Positions 25,182 through 32,576 of a stretch of DNA of 64,000 nt are shown in pieces. The stretch comes from Actinomadura latina NBRC 106108 (GTDB taxonomy: Bacteria > Actinomycetota > Actinomycetes > Streptosporangiales > Streptosporangiaceae): contig NZ_BCQS01000005.1 of the NCBI RefSeq assembly GCF_001552195.1, positions 434,001-498,000 of the forward strand, given 5' to 3'. Below the pieces are notes generated by a model. That model did no database searches, had not been told where the DNA came from, and saw nothing but the letters and a program-made list of their open reading frames with translations. Numbering within the stretch: position 1 is the stretch's first letter; each line of letters opens with the position of its first letter. Both the position numbers and the translations under genes were made by a program.

Positions 25182-27098
25182 TCACCGGGCCGGGTGGACG
25201 ACCAGCGCGCTGCCGCCGCCGCGCCGGGTCGGCTCCGCGACCGCCTGGACGAGGCCGGGCCGCAGGAACTCCAGCCCGGTCGCGGCGCCGATCACGCCCG
25301 CCGGCGGGCCGGGGAAGACCGCCAGCCGGTGCCCCCGCGCGGCGAGGCCGCGGCCGTACCGGTCGATGAACGGCTGCTCGGCGTACACGAGCGGAGTGTT
25401 GCGCTGCGTCGCGCGGGGCGCGTCGAGGGCGGCGGGCAGGTCCATGCCGAGGTCGATGCGGTTCATCAGGATCTGCAGCACGGTCGTGATGATCGTCGAA
25501 CCGCCGGGGGTGCCGAGCGCGAGCTTCGGCCGGCCGTCCTTGAGCACGAGCGTCGGGGACATGCTGCTGCGCGGGCGCTTGTGCGGGCCGGGCAGGTTCG
25601 GGTCGGGCGCCTGGCCGGGCGCGGGCGGCTGGAACGAGAAGTCGGTCAGCTCGTTGTTGAGCAGGAAGCCGCGGCCGGGGACGGTGATGCCGCTGCCGCC
25701 GAACTGCTCGATCGACACCGTGTAGGAGACGACGTTCCCCCACTTGTCGGCGACGACGAGGTGGGTGGTCTGCGGGCCCTCGAACGCCAGCGCGCGGGTC
25801 TGCGTGCCGGGCGGGACGCAGGGCTCGTAGGTCCCGTCGGGCGAGCCGGGCGCGACGGGAGCGGGCGCGGCCCGGTCCGGCCTGATCAGGCAGGCGCGCT
25901 CGCGGGCGAACCCGGCGGACAGCAGTTCGTCCAGCGGCACGTCCACCTTGTCGGAGTCGCCGAGGTAGCGGCCGCGGTCGGCGTAGGCGAGCTTGGACGC
26001 CTCCAGGTAGTAGTGCAGGGCCGTGACCGGGTCGCGGGCGTCGAGGCGGAAGTTGCCCAGGATGTTCAGCGCCTCGCCGATCGTGGCGCCGCCGGACGAC
26101 GACGGCGGCATGCCGTACACGTCCGTCCCCCGGTAGGGGACGTGCGTGGGCTTGCGCACCACCGCCCGGTAGGCGGCGAGGTCACCGCGCTCCATCAGGC
26201 CGGGGCGGACGTTGCGGGCCGCGTCCGGGTCGACGGGCGGCTCGGCGACCGTCCGGGCGATCTCCCTGCCGAGCCCGCCCCGGTAGAACCAGCCGGTGCC
26301 GCGCTTCGCCAGCTGCCGGTAGGTGTCGGCGAGGTCGGGGTTGCGGAAGACCGAGCCGACCTCGGGGACCTTCCCGTCCGGCAGGAACAGCTTCCGGGTG
26401 GGGACGATGTCGCGGAAGCGGGCCTCGTTCGCCGCCGTCTGGTCGTGGAATTCCTGGTCGACGACGAATCCGCGGTCGGCGATCTTGATCGCGGGCCGCA
26501 GCAGGGCGCCGAGGTCGCGGGTGCCGAAGCGGCGCAGCGCGAGGTCCCACTGGGCGAGGGTGCCGGGCACGCCGACGCCGAGCCCGCTGGTGACCGCCTG
26601 GTCGAACGGCAGCGGCGCGCCGGTGGCCGGGTCGATGAAGGAGTCCCGCTTCATGCGCTCCGGCGCGAACTCGCGGCCGTCGAGCGCGTAGACGCGCCGC
26701 GTCCGCGCGTCGTAGTAGGTGATGTAGCCGCCGCCGCCGATCGCGGACACGAACGGCTCGGTGACGCCGAGCGCGGCGCCGGCGGCGACGGCCGCGTCCA
26801 TCGCGTTGCCGCCGTGCTTCAGGACGTCGAGGGCCGTCCGGCTGGCGTCCAGGTCGACGGTGGAGACGGCGCCGCCGACGCCGGTCGCGACCGGCTGCTT
26901 GGCCGGCGGCGCCGGACGGCCCGGATGCGGTGCGGGCGCGGCGGACGCGGCGGTGGCCGCGGCGGCGGGGACGGCCAGCGACGCGGCGAGGGCCGCCGCG
27001 GCGGCGAGCGCCGTGCGGCGCCGGACGCGGGACGGCCCGGGACGCACGCGGGCGGACGGCTTCGACGGCGTTTTCGAGGGCGCGAGGGAGCGGGACAC
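25182..27098 (-). CDS. ggt: Gamma-glutamyltranspeptidase, secreted
   Basis: 638 residues. The basic N-terminus and Ala-rich helix (about 25-53) form a signal peptide, with RRR before the hydrophobic run; a Pro-rich linker follows. The self-processing site is the first Thr of TTHLVVAD (about residue 444), which becomes the N-terminal nucleophile of the small subunit. RPRSSMSPTLVL and the TPGGS oxyanion region are present. It transfers or hydrolyses gamma-glutamyl groups of glutathione-like thiols outside the cell. The GTG start has GGAGG upstream. Confidence 0.95.
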   Translation of the reverse strand: MSRSLAPSKTPSKPSARVRPGPSRVRRRTALAAAAALAASLAVPAAAATAASAAPAPHPGRPAPPAKQPVATGVGGAVSTVDLDASRTALDVLKHGGNAMDAAVAAGAALGVTEPFVSAIGGGGYITYYDARTRRVYALDGREFAPERMKRDSFIDPATGAPLPFDQAVTSGLGVGVPGTLAQWDLALRRFGTRDLGALLRPAIKIADRGFVVDQEFHDQTAANEARFRDIVPTRKLFLPDGKVPEVGSVFRNPDLADTYRQLAKRGTGWFYRGGLGREIARTVAEPPVDPDAARNVRPGLMERGDLAAYRAVVRKPTHVPYRGTDVYGMPPSSSGGATIGEALNILGNFRLDARDPVTALHYYLEASKLAYADRGRYLGDSDKVDVPLDELLSAGFARERACLIRPDRAAPAPVAPGSPDGTYEPCVPPGTQTRALAFEGPQTTHLVVADKWGNVVSYTVSIEQFGGSGITVPGRGFLLNNELTDFSFQPPAPGQAPDPNLPGPHKRPRSSMSPTLVLKDGRPKLALGTPGGSTIITTVLQILMNRIDLGMDLPAALDAPRATQRNTPLVYAEQPFIDRYGRGLAARGHRLAVFPGPPAGVIGAATGLEFLRPGLVQAVAEPTRRGGGSALVVHPAR

Positions 27099-27463
27099 CT
27101 GACCTCCAGACGAACGCGGCGCCCCTACGGTGCCACCGATCTTCGGCCGATGCCACCGTCCGCACCGGCCAGGCCCGGACGCCGTGCGCGAGAAAGATCG
27201 TAAGCGCTTTCCCTATTGGAAATTGGGGGTATTCGGTCGGAACGGTCCATGGAAAAAGATCCGGTGGCCGGTCAGCCGAGCGTGAGGACGCCGCTGCGGC
27301 ATGTCGCCGACCTGCGCTTTGGCAGGATGCGACAACGACAAGACGGCATCGATCCGCGCGAAAACGTTGCGATTATGCTCGTACGTGGTGAATTCTTAGG
27401 GACTTCGACAAGCCATCACCTCGCGAACAGCGGCGCGGGTTCTAGGCCTTGGGGGGACCCACC
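27099..27463. other. 365-bp divergent intergenic region with a LacI-type dyad
   Basis: This space separates ggt (minus) from the APC permease (plus). The only clear element is GTAAGC-GCTTTC (27200-27211, core AAGCGCTT), which resembles LacI-family operators. A 5' leader of over 200 bases for the permease is possible. I looked for a riboswitch or T-box pattern and recognised none, and no small coding frame is convincing. Confidence 0.4.
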
Positions 27464-29527
27464 ATGACCTTGGACATGCGCATGCGCAACAACATGTTCC
27501 GCCGGCTGCCCGTCGAACAGGCCACCGGCCGGCTCTACGGCGGGCGGCACCGGCTCCGCGTGGTGTACCGGACCCGCGATCTCGTCGTGCTCGGCCTCGG
27601 CGTCATGATCGGCTCCGGCATTTTCAAGATCGCCGGCGAGCAGGCCAGCTCGACCGCCGGCCCCGGCGTGCTGATCTCCTTCCTCATCGCGGGCGGCGTG
27701 TGCGTGCTGGCCGCGCTGGCCTTCGCCGAGCTGTCCTCGATCATCCCGGTGGCGGGCAGCGCCTACTCCTTCAGCTACGTCGCGTTCGGCGAGGTGTGGG
27801 CGTGGGTCGTCGGCTGGGCGCTGATCATGGAGCTGCTGCTGGCCGCGTCCGTGCTCGCGCGGGTGTGGTCGCTGTACTTCACGCAGGCGCTGAACGACTT
27901 CGGGGTGCCGATCCCGGGCTGGCTCGGCGAGGTGATCGGCCAGGTGAAGGGCCCGGACGTGCTGGCCCTCGGCATCCTGCTGCTGGTCGTGGTGATGCTC
28001 GCCACCGGCAGCCGGATGAGCCTGAAGACGCTCTGGTACATGGTGATGGCCAAGGTCATCGTGATCGGCCTCGTCATCGCCACCGGCCTGAAGTTCTTCG
28101 ACGCCGGCAACCTCACCCCGTTCGTCCCGCCCGCGCGGCCGGCGCCGGAGGCCGCCCAGACGGTCCTGGACGCCCTGCTCGGCGCGGTCGGCGGCGGCAC
28201 CCCGCACGTGTTCGGCGTCTGGGGGCTGTTCGCCGCCGCCCCGGCCATCGCGTTCGCCTACATCGGGTTCGACCTCATCGCGACCGCCTCGGAGGAGACC
28301 GACGACGCACCCCGCAAGGTGCCGCGCGGCATCCTCACCGCCCTGCTGACCGCGATCGTGCTGTACGCGGCGGTCGCCATCGCGCTGGTCGGCATGGTCG
28401 GGATGGACGGCTTCGCCAAGCTCGACCCGGACAAGCTGCTGATCGCCGCCGCGTTCGACGAGGTCGGCGCGGGCGCGATGGGCAAGATCGTCGACGTGGG
28501 CGCGGTGCTGGCGCTGACCACCGTCATCCTGGTGGTGGTGATCAGCCTGACCCGGGTGCTGTTCTCGATGGCCCGGGACGGGCTGCTGCCGCGCCCGCTC
28601 GCCGCGATGAGCCGCTACAAGGTGCCGTCCCGCGCCACGCTGCTCGCGGGCGGCGCGGCGGTGATCATGTCGCAGACGATCGACGTGCTGACGCTGGAGC
28701 AGCTTGTGGTGATCGGCACGCTCTTCGCGTTCCTGTTCGTCGCCGCCGCGGTGCTCGCGCTGCGGCACTCCCAGCCCGACCTGCACCGGCCGTTCCGGAT
28801 GCCCGCGGCGCCGCTGATCGTGATCGTGACGATCTTCGCGGTCGGCTGGCTGATGCTGAACCTCGAGGTGCGGACGTGGGCGTACTTCGCGGTCTGGATG
28901 GCCGTCGGCATCGCCCTGTACCTGGTGTACGGCCGCCGGAAGAGCCAGATGAAGCTGCTGCTCGACGCGCCGCCGGCTCCGTCGGTCGCCGCCCGGCTGG
29001 GCGCGGCGCCGCCGCCCGGAGCGCTCCCGCCCGAGTCCCCCGGGAGCCTGCCGCCCGGGGTGGTGCCGGTCGGCGGGTCCGCGACCGGCGAGCCGATGCC
29101 GTACGAGCCGGGCGCGTGGCCGGGCGACCGGCGGCCCGGCGCGCCGGAGAGTCCCTACCCGACGGGCCGGTACTCGACCGGGCGGCAGCCGGGCGGCCAG
29201 TTCGCGCGGGACCCGTACCCGGCCGAGCAGCCCCCGCCCGAGCAGTACGAGCAGTACGAGCAGTACGAGCGCGGCCGGACGCCCGGCCGGTATGCCCCGG
29301 GCTCGTACGGACCGGGCCGGGACGCCGACCCGTACGCGGTGGATCCGGGCGTCGCGAACCCGTACGCGTCCGGCCCCTACTCGGCCGGGCCGTACGGTTC
29401 CGGCGAGCAGCCCTACGGTGACCGGCCCTACCGCGAGCCCGGGTACGGCGAGCCCGGGTACCGCGAGCCCGGGTACGGCGAGCAGGGCCAGGACGAGGAG
29501 CCGCCCGGCGGCCGCCACCACCGCTGA
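27464..29527 (+). CDS. APC-superfamily amino acid permease with long Tyr/Pro/Gly-rich tail
   Basis: 687 residues. Residues about 35-475 hold 12 membrane helices of the APC family; LGVMIGSGIFKIAGE at TM1 carries the GSGIF substrate-backbone motif, and the Glu-rich EETDDAPRKVPRGI loop follows TM6. From about residue 490 the chain is a 200-residue disordered cytoplasmic tail rich in Pro, Gly, Tyr and Arg, with short repeats (three QYE units, then YREPGYGEPG copies). Such a tail is unusual for the family and may bind a partner or be phosphorylated. ATG 27464 follows GGGGGGA. Confidence 0.88.
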   Translation: MTLDMRMRNNMFRRLPVEQATGRLYGGRHRLRVVYRTRDLVVLGLGVMIGSGIFKIAGEQASSTAGPGVLISFLIAGGVCVLAALAFAELSSIIPVAGSAYSFSYVAFGEVWAWVVGWALIMELLLAASVLARVWSLYFTQALNDFGVPIPGWLGEVIGQVKGPDVLALGILLLVVVMLATGSRMSLKTLWYMVMAKVIVIGLVIATGLKFFDAGNLTPFVPPARPAPEAAQTVLDALLGAVGGGTPHVFGVWGLFAAAPAIAFAYIGFDLIATASEETDDAPRKVPRGILTALLTAIVLYAAVAIALVGMVGMDGFAKLDPDKLLIAAAFDEVGAGAMGKIVDVGAVLALTTVILVVVISLTRVLFSMARDGLLPRPLAAMSRYKVPSRATLLAGGAAVIMSQTIDVLTLEQLVVIGTLFAFLFVAAAVLALRHSQPDLHRPFRMPAAPLIVIVTIFAVGWLMLNLEVRTWAYFAVWMAVGIALYLVYGRRKSQMKLLLDAPPAPSVAARLGAAPPPGALPPESPGSLPPGVVPVGGSATGEPMPYEPGAWPGDRRPGAPESPYPTGRYSTGRQPGGQFARDPYPAEQPPPEQYEQYEQYERGRTPGRYAPGSYGPGRDADPYAVDPGVANPYASGPYSAGPYGSGEQPYGDRPYREPGYGEPGYREPGYGEQGQDEEPPGGRHHR

Positions 29528-29572
29528 GCCCTCCGCCCGGGACTTCTTCTTTGTGAAGTTCCGCCGAACGCA

Positions 29573-29608
29573 GCGGGCGCCGCTCCCCCTCGCGGGGACG
29601 GCGCCCGC
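29573..29608. terminator. Strong terminator-like hairpin
   Basis: GCGGGCGCCG (29573-29582) pairs perfectly with CGGCGCCCGC (29599-29608), and an inner TCCCC/GGGGA stem extends it to 15 bp with a single bulge. It lies 46 bp after the permease stop, insulating it from the following operon. No T-tract follows, as is common in high-GC actinomycetes. A smaller ACTTC/GAAGT hairpin precedes it at 29542-29559. Confidence 0.7.
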
Positions 29609-29660
29609 TTCTCGTCGTCCGATCGCACTGGACGCCCCGCCTCCTGCCGGGTATGTTGTT

Positions 29661-29688
29661 CTCAATTAGAGATGAACTCAACTTGAGA
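29661..29688. promoter_or_regulatory. Two tandem operator-like palindromes before the Nudix-regulator operon
   Basis: TCTC-AATTA-GAGA (29661-29673) and CTCAA-C-TTGAG (29678-29688) are adjacent dyads with related half-sites, centres 16 bp apart, 34 bp upstream of the first start codon. The sequence is AT-rich compared with its surroundings. NrtR-family Nudix regulators bind paired dyads upstream of their own operons, so this is a likely autoregulatory site. Confidence 0.55.
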
Positions 29689-29721
29689 CTTACTCACCCC
29701 GAGCATGACGGAAGGACGCGG

Positions 29722-30570
29722 ATGACCCCGGAACCGAGGCGCGACGAGGCCGAGTTCCTCGCGAACTACGACCCGCGCGACTACGACCCGGTCGCCGTCA
29801 CGGTGGACGTGGTCGCGCTGACGATCCGCGACGGCGCCCTCCACGTCCTGCTGGTCCGGCGGGGGGAAGCCCCGTACGCGGGCATGTGGACGCTGCCGGG
29901 CGGCTTCGTCCAGGCGGGCGGCCCGCTGCGGGGCACGGACGCCGAGGACCTGCCCGACGCCGCCGTCCGGGAGCTGGCCGAGGAGACCGGGCTCAGCGCC
30001 AAGGGCGGCGTGCCCGGCCGTGCCCGCCTGGAGAGGGTCCACCTGGAGCAGCTCGGCACGTACGGGTCCCCGGGCCGCGACCCGCGGATGCGCGTCATCT
30101 CCGTCGCCCACCTCGCGTTCGCGCCGGAGCTGCCCGACCCGGAGGCGGGCGGCGACGCGGCCGACGCGGCGTGGGTCCCGGTGGACGCCCTGGGCCTCAC
30201 CGAGTCCGGGGACCAGCGCCCGGGCACCACCCGCCGGCTGGCCTTCGACCACGCCCGGATCCTGTCCGACGGGCTGGAGCGGGCGCGCGGGAAGCTGGAG
30301 TACACCCCGCTCGCGACGGCGTTCTGCGGCCGCGAGTTCACGATCCCCGAGCTGCGGTCGGTCTACGAGGCGGTGTGGGGCGAGGAGCTGCACGCCGGCA
30401 ACTTCCACCGGAAGGTCCTGTCGGTGCCCGGGTTCGTGGAGGGCACCGGCGCGACGTCCGACCGGGGCGGCCGGCGCGGCGGCCCCCGGCCCCGGCTCTA
30501 CCGGCCCGGCGACGCCCGCCTCCTGCATCCCGCACTGCTGCGGCCGAGCCGGGAGGAGGAGATCAGATGA
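29722..30570 (+). CDS. NrtR-like regulator: Nudix domain plus C-terminal winged helix
   Basis: 282 residues. The N-terminal Nudix domain (about 20-160) has LLVRRGEAPYAGMWTLPGGFV and AVRELAEETGL. The first half of the Nudix box has an insertion, and a Gln/Gly stretch stands where the catalytic Glu would be, as expected of NrtR proteins that sense rather than hydrolyse ADP-ribose-like ligands. The C-terminal part (CGREFTIPELRSVYEAVWGEELHAGNFHRKVL) is the NrtR winged helix. It ends with RLYRPGDARLLHP, typical of the group. GGAAGGA precedes ATG 29722. It overlaps the next gene by four bases and is probably the operon's autoregulator. Confidence 0.85.
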   Translation: MTPEPRRDEAEFLANYDPRDYDPVAVTVDVVALTIRDGALHVLLVRRGEAPYAGMWTLPGGFVQAGGPLRGTDAEDLPDAAVRELAEETGLSAKGGVPGRARLERVHLEQLGTYGSPGRDPRMRVISVAHLAFAPELPDPEAGGDAADAAWVPVDALGLTESGDQRPGTTRRLAFDHARILSDGLERARGKLEYTPLATAFCGREFTIPELRSVYEAVWGEELHAGNFHRKVLSVPGFVEGTGATSDRGGRRGGPRPRLYRPGDARLLHPALLRPSREEEIR

Positions 30571-31589
30571 CCGCGCTGGAGGACGCGCTGGCGCGGCTGG
30601 ACCGGGCGCGCGTCCCGGCCGACCTGTTCGGCGCGGACGAGGCGGAGGCGGCGCGGCGCTACCGGCGGCTGGCCCGGCTCGTCCACCCGGACGCGACCGG
30701 CGGGCGCACCCGTGACGCGTTCATCAGGCTGAACGCGCTGTGGCGCGCCTACAGCCGGGACGACCTCGGCCTGATCACCACCCGCCGCCACGCGTACCGG
30801 CTGGACGGCGACCCGATCGGCGGCGACCTCGCCGAGCTGTACCCCGCGCGTCCCGAGGCCGGCCGCGCGGTGCTGCTGAAGATGCCGCGCGACCCCCGCG
30901 ACAGCGACCTGGTCGAGCGCGAGGCGGTCGCGCTCCGCCAGTTGCCCAAGGACGGGGACGGGACGTTCCTGCCGTACGTCCCGCGCCTGGTCGAGTCGTT
31001 CCGGCACCGGGACGCGGCGACCGGGACGCAGCGGCAGGCCAACGTGATCGCCGCGCTGGACGGGTTCCACAGCCTGGCCGCGGTCGGGAGGGCGTACCCG
31101 GAGGGCGTGGACCCGCGCGACGCGGCGTGGATGTGGCGCCGGCTGCTGGTCGCCCTCGGGTTCGCGCACCGCGCGGGCGTCCTGCACGGCGCGGTCCTCC
31201 CCGACCACGTGATGATCCACCCGGAGAAGCACGGCCTGGTCCTCGTCGACTGGTGCTACTCCGTTCCCGGCTGCTACGCGCACGCCGATCCGTCCGGGCG
31301 CGTCCCGGCGATGGTCGGCCGGTACGCCGGCTGGTACGCCCCGGAGGTGCCGGGGCGGCGGACGGCGAGCCCCGCGACCGACATCTACATGGCCACCCGG
31401 TGCATGACCGAGCTGATGGGCGGCAAGGCGCCCCCGGCGATGCGCTCGTTCGCGCGCGGCTGCACGCTGCCCGCGCAGAACCGGCGCCCGTCCGACGCCT
31501 GGCGGCTGCTGGCCGAGCTGGACGAGCTGCTGGAGCGGCTCTACGGCCGGCGGCGCTTCCGCCCCTTCCACCTGCCCGCACCGAACTGA
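30567..31589 (+). CDS. J-domain-like N-terminus fused to a protein-kinase-like domain
   Basis: 340 residues. Residues about 14-65 resemble a short J domain: RYRRLARLVHPD with the diagnostic HPD at 40-42. Residues about 95-330 look like a kinase fold: a beta3-like Lys (VLLKMP, K105), a helix C-like Glu (about 119), and HGAVLPDH (207-214) then LVLVDW (D228) at the places of the catalytic and metal-binding loops. The usual HRD/HGD catalytic Asp is Ala-Val here, so it may be a pseudokinase or a very divergent kinase. No membrane segment is seen. GGAGGAGGAG precedes the ATG, which overlaps the Nudix stop. Function unknown. Confidence 0.65.
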   Translation: MTALEDALARLDRARVPADLFGADEAEAARRYRRLARLVHPDATGGRTRDAFIRLNALWRAYSRDDLGLITTRRHAYRLDGDPIGGDLAELYPARPEAGRAVLLKMPRDPRDSDLVEREAVALRQLPKDGDGTFLPYVPRLVESFRHRDAATGTQRQANVIAALDGFHSLAAVGRAYPEGVDPRDAAWMWRRLLVALGFAHRAGVLHGAVLPDHVMIHPEKHGLVLVDWCYSVPGCYAHADPSGRVPAMVGRYAGWYAPEVPGRRTASPATDIYMATRCMTELMGGKAPPAMRSFARGCTLPAQNRRPSDAWRLLAELDELLERLYGRRRFRPFHLPAPN

Positions 31590-31600
31590 GGGAGAACACC

Positions 31601-32572
31601 ATGGGAAGCGGACACTGGTCCACCGACGTCTACGCCGCCCGCGCGAGCTACCGCGCGTCCACCGGCGCCAGCGCGTTCGCCTACTCCGACGGCGGCGCGA
31701 CCGCCGTCCACCCCGACCTCGACCCGCGCGGCGTGACCGCCCGGGAGAGCCGGGACTCCGGCGACCACCCGGAGTCGCTCGCGATCGGCGTCCTGTTCGA
31801 CGTGACCGGCTCGATGGGGAACGTGCCGCGGACGCTGCAGACCAAGCTCCCCGACCTGCTCGGGCTGCTGCTGCGCAAGGGGTACGCCAAGGACCCGCAC
31901 ATCCTGTTCGGCGCGGTCGGCGACGCGACCTGCGACCGGGCGCCGCTGCAGATCGGCCAGTTCGAGGCCGACAACCGGATGGACGACGACCTCGGCAAGA
32001 TCCTCCTCGAAGGCGGGGGCGGCGGCCAGATGCGCGAGTCGTACGAGCTGGCCATGTACTTCATGGCCCGGCACACCTCGATCGACTGCTTCGAGAAGCG
32101 CGGCAGGCGCGGCTACCTGTTCATGATCGGCGACGAGCTGGCCTACCCGAAGGCGAAGCGGCGCGAGATCGCGAAGGTCATCGGGGACGAGCGGGCGGAG
32201 GACGTCCCGGTCGCCGACCTCGTCCGGGAACTGCAGCGCAAGTACGACGTGTACTTCATCATCCCCGAGGGCGCCTACCACTCCGGGAGCCGCGAGCTGG
32301 CGGACTTCTGGCGCGGGCTCCTCGGCCAGAACGTCCTCTACCTGGACGACCTGGACGCGGTCTGCGAGACGATCGCGCTGACCGTCGGGCTCGCCGAGGA
32401 CGCCATCGACCTCGACGAGGGCCTGGAGCACCTGGCGGAGGCCGGGTCGGACGCCGGCGCGTCGGTGTCCCGCGCCCTCGCCCGGCTGGACGCGTCCCGC
32501 GCGCCGGCCGCGGTGTCGTCCACGCCGCCGGGGCTGGACGCCTCGGGCCCGTCCGCGACGACCCGCCTCTGA
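31601..32572 (+). CDS. Soluble vWA-like protein with MIDAS motif
   Basis: 323 residues, no signal or membrane segment. GVLFDVTGSMGNVPRTL provides the MIDAS-type DxTGSM (residues 67-72) after a hydrophobic strand. A Gly-rich stretch (five glycines before QMRESYELAMYFM) and the strand LFMIGDELAYP complete a Rossmann-like vWA layout. The first 55 residues and the last 45 are low complexity. It probably binds a metal-dependent protein partner, perhaps the kinase-like or PurA-like products of the same operon. GAGGGAGAA precedes the ATG, 11 bp after the previous stop. No family name is certain. Confidence 0.6.
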   Translation: MGSGHWSTDVYAARASYRASTGASAFAYSDGGATAVHPDLDPRGVTARESRDSGDHPESLAIGVLFDVTGSMGNVPRTLQTKLPDLLGLLLRKGYAKDPHILFGAVGDATCDRAPLQIGQFEADNRMDDDLGKILLEGGGGGQMRESYELAMYFMARHTSIDCFEKRGRRGYLFMIGDELAYPKAKRREIAKVIGDERAEDVPVADLVRELQRKYDVYFIIPEGAYHSGSRELADFWRGLLGQNVLYLDDLDAVCETIALTVGLAEDAIDLDEGLEHLAEAGSDAGASVSRALARLDASRAPAAVSSTPPGLDASGPSATTRL

Positions 32573-32576
32573 CCCC

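Noticed and set aside
27099-27463. Possible riboswitch or T-box in the long leader of the APC permease
   Set aside because: No conserved core of a known riboswitch, no T-box sequence and no terminator/antiterminator pair could be recognised.
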